A stretch of DNA of 64,000 nucleotides from Planctomycetaceae bacterium (GTDB lineage: Bacteria; Planctomycetota; Planctomycetia; Planctomycetales; Planctomycetaceae). Shown one piece after another: positions 62,060-64,000 of the stretch (the stretch's first letter is position 1; each line of letters begins with the position of its first letter). The stretch is taken from the NCBI GenBank assembly GCA_021732415.1, contig JAKFVC010000050.1, positions 1 to 64,000 on the forward strand, read 5' to 3'. A program made the translations under genes and the position numbers. The notes beneath the pieces are model-generated. The model made no database searches. It was not told where the DNA came from and worked only from the letters and a program-made list of their open reading frames with translations.

Positions 62060-63586
62060 TTACGCCTGGTCGACGTGCCGTGCCTGGCGTTTGGGGAGCG
62101 AACGGGGCGTGACGTTCCTGGGGGGCATTGGTTCGTGAATGTAGTCTCGTAAGTACTGGGGTCGGTCGTTGCGGCCGCCGCGTTGGTAGTCTCGCCAGAG
62201 GGGCATGGCGATTGTTGCGGGATGGTGTCCCGCGACCTCGGTCAGGTAGCGGAAGAGCAACTCGGACAACTGAGTCAGGGCGATGCCGTTGGTGCGTTGC
62301 GTCGTCGCGAACAACCAGTCGGACCAGCGCAGGAATGACCAGAATGGGGACTCTTCACCCCAGATCAGCGGCGTCGATTCGATGAAGTTGCCGCTGTTGG
62401 CGACCAGGTCCCAATAGCGGGACAGTCGCCGCAGACGCTGCATGGTATCGAAGTCGATCAGGCTGTTGGCGAGGATCTCATAGGGGGAGTAGGAACTGTA
62501 TTTCAACTGCCATTGGTCGTCGTGGCGAATGATCGGTGTGCCGCGCAAGCGCTTCAGCATGCCGATCTGGATTTCCTGCGGGTGCAATCCGACCAGGCGA
62601 TCAAATCCGACGCCAAAGCTGGAGATATCCTCGCCGGGAAGCCCGACGATCAAGTCGGCGTGGACGTGGACGCCGGTGTGCTCACGCAGCCAGTTCAAGT
62701 TGGTAACGACCTTGGCGTTGTCCTGCCGGCGGCTGATGAGGTCACAGACTTCTTCGTTGAAAGTCTGAATGCCGACTTCGAATTGCAGCATGCCTGGCGG
62801 GAAGCGGGCAATGATTTCCCGCAGTTGTTCCGGGAGGCGGTCGGGGATCATTTCAAAGTGGAGGAACAAATCGGGATGCAGTCGGGCCAGGAAGAAATCC
62901 AGGATCGACCGTCCCACGTGAAGATTGAGATTAAACGTGCGATCGACAAATTTGAACTGGCGGACGCCGCGCGCCAGCAGGCGGTCCATGGCCAGTAAAA
63001 AATCCTCCAGTCCTGTCTGCCGTACGGGAATATCCAGGGCCGACAGGCAGAACTCGCAGGTGAATGGGCAGCCACGGGAAGCCTCGACGTAGATGACTCG
63101 CTGGGCGATGTCTTCGTCGGTATAGAGATCGTACGGTAGCGCCAGCTTCGAGAACTGGGGGAGTTCCGCCGGAATGATTTTCTCGGCTGGACGCAGGCCT
63201 GACAGGATTTGTTCACAGACTCGGGGGAAGGTGAGGTCCGCTTCACCCGTGATGACATAATCGGCGAGTTCGACGATCGGCTGGCCGTCGGTTTCGTAGC
63301 TGACTTCAGGGCCGCCGAGAATGATGATGATATCGGGTCTGACCCGCTTGATGTCGCTGACGAGCCGGGTGGCTTGATCGATATTCCAGATGTAGACGCC
63401 CAGGCCGATGATTCGCGGATTCTGGGCCAGCAGCGTTTCGAGTATATCGATGGGACGCTGGCTGATTTCAAACTCGACGATGGTCGCCCGTGCTTGCAAG
63501 GGGCCCAGATTGGCCAGCAAATATCGCAACCCGAACGCGCAGTGTGCGTATTTGGCGTTCAAGGTCGTCAGGACGATATCGGGCAT
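62060..63586 (-). CDS. B12-binding domain radical SAM protein
   Basis: A 508-aa protein. The N-terminal B12-binding-like domain (about 1-140) has the YAHCAFGLRYLLAN and IIIILGGPEVSYETDGQPIV pattern. The radical SAM core begins with ASRGCPFTCEFC (C173, C177, C180, the 4Fe-4S cluster ligands) and includes FEMIPDRLP and FEVGIQTFNEEV. The C-terminal third (about 370-500) resembles DUF4080. The reaction is unknown; related proteins act in methyl transfer or modification. The ATG at 63586 is chosen because the longer frame to 63721 crosses a palindrome. No strong ribosome-binding site is seen. Confidence 0.87.
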   Translation of the reverse strand: MPDIVLTTLNAKYAHCAFGLRYLLANLGPLQARATIVEFEISQRPIDILETLLAQNPRIIGLGVYIWNIDQATRLVSDIKRVRPDIIIILGGPEVSYETDGQPIVELADYVITGEADLTFPRVCEQILSGLRPAEKIIPAELPQFSKLALPYDLYTDEDIAQRVIYVEASRGCPFTCEFCLSALDIPVRQTGLEDFLLAMDRLLARGVRQFKFVDRTFNLNLHVGRSILDFFLARLHPDLFLHFEMIPDRLPEQLREIIARFPPGMLQFEVGIQTFNEEVCDLISRRQDNAKVVTNLNWLREHTGVHVHADLIVGLPGEDISSFGVGFDRLVGLHPQEIQIGMLKRLRGTPIIRHDDQWQLKYSSYSPYEILANSLIDFDTMQRLRRLSRYWDLVANSGNFIESTPLIWGEESPFWSFLRWSDWLFATTQRTNGIALTQLSELLFRYLTEVAGHHPATIAMPLWRDYQRGGRNDRPQYLRDYIHEPMPPRNVTPRSLPKRQARHVDQA

Positions 63587-63671
63587 GGGGGGAAACGGGT
63601 TGACGGAGAATGAAACAGTATGACATCCAGCATACAGGATTAGAGTAGGCTCTCGCCACAGCGTCCGCCCC

Positions 63672-63741
63672 CGTAGCCGCGTTTCGCCAGAACGCGGGTG
63701 AGAGACTGGCGAGGCCCGCACTCTGGCGAGCTGCGGCTACG
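63672..63741. repeat. GTAGCCGCG-type inverted repeat
   Basis: GTAGCCGCGTTTCGCCAGAA (about 63675-63694) and CTCTGGCGAGCTGCGGCTAC (about 63721-63740) are reverse complements at 16 of 20 positions. It sits between the radical SAM gene start and the terminator at 63780, at a gene boundary like the other elements. Confidence 0.7.
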
Positions 63742-63779
63742 ACCAGTTGCTACTCAAGAGTTGAATTACGCAAATAAAA

Positions 63780-63805
63780 AGCCCGACGTCAGACAACGTC
63801 GGGCT
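63780..63805 (-). terminator. Terminator of the last, - strand gene
   Basis: AGCCCGACGT (63780-63789) pairs with ACGTCGGGCT (63796-63805) across a 6-nt loop. On the - strand it is followed by TTTTTATTTG, a good intrinsic terminator, 35 bp past the stop of the partial gene. Confidence 0.9.
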
Positions 63806-63839
63806 CTACGCTGATTTGGATGTTCTACCGTGTTCGCAC

Positions 63840-64000
63840 TTACCACACGTCGTCATTCACCAATTTTGCTACGGGGGAGACGCGTCGGGGGGGAAATTGA
63901 GAGGGTGCCTGAGCGAGGATTCGCAGCCAAACTTGGCGGCCCTTATAAGTGCCTTCGACGGCCAGGTGCGGCCCCAGGTCATCGTCTTCACCGATGCTGT
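63840..64000 (-). CDS. Partial CDS at the right edge, unknown function
   Basis: On the - strand the last 160 bases read as an open frame ending at TAA (63840-63842): ...SIGEDDDLGPHLAVEGTYKG then RQVWLRILAQAPSQ...VAKLVNDDVW. The frame stays open to the window edge, and the strong terminator just downstream supports a real 3' end. I do not recognise the fragment, and the N-terminus is outside the window. Confidence 0.6.
   Translation of the reverse strand, partial: SIGEDDDLGPHLAVEGTYKGRQVWLRILAQAPSQFPPRRVSPVAKLVNDDVW

Overview
This window reads as a chromosomal segment of a planctomycete, probably order Planctomycetales. The evidence is a small basic protein typical of the PVC superphylum (1357-1602), a DUF1549/DUF1553 (PSCyt2/PSD1-type) protein at 57700-59937, an EF-Tu with a lineage-specific switch I, no L30 gene between rpsE and rplO, and many short intergenic palindromic repeats.

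Layout. 1-8341 is accessory and housekeeping: an unknown membrane protein, the PVC small basic protein, a VapBC-like toxin-antitoxin pair, an enoyl-CoA hydratase-family enzyme, gltX, a membrane protein and an unusual multi-HTH sigma-70 factor behind a leader of nearly 1 kb. 8845-44607 is one long translation/transcription block on the + strand: tRNA-Thr(TGT), tRNA-Tyr(GTA), tRNA-Gly(TCC), tRNA-Thr(GGT), tuf, rpmG, tRNA-Trp(CCA), secE, nusG, rplK, rplA, rplJ, rplL, rpoB, rpoC, rpsL, rpsG, fusA, then the S10-spc-alpha genes from rpsJ to rplQ, including secY, rpmJ and rpoA. adk, map, infA and rpmD are absent from their common positions. Most neighbouring genes are separated by 50-250 bp, often with a hairpin or palindrome in the gap. 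The exceptions are a 2-nt gap between rplN and rplX and a 62-bp overlap of rpsC with rplP.

44747-64000 is mostly on the - strand: a HExxH protein (+), a 1.4-kb repeat island, an outer-membrane-biogenesis group (LpxL/HtrB-like acyltransferase, LptE-like lipoprotein, BamD-like lipoprotein), recO, a 2-hydroxyacid dehydrogenase, a GxxExxY protein, a PQQ-like beta-propeller lipoprotein, a VOC protein, an alkyltransferase-like/endonuclease V fusion, a GNAT acetyltransferase (+), the DUF1549/DUF1553 protein (+), a Gfo/Idh/MocA oxidoreductase, a radical-SAM/B12-binding protein and the C-terminal end of one more - strand gene.

The most unusual signal is non-coding. At least ten families of inverted repeats occupy gene boundaries. 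Many arms are made of degenerate 7-10 bp tandem words, and several elements are nested: an outer GC-rich arm pair encloses a different inner arm pair. Two elements (47719-47978 and 51128-51311) share outer arms but carry different inner modules. No CRISPR array, insertion sequence or prophage was recognised.
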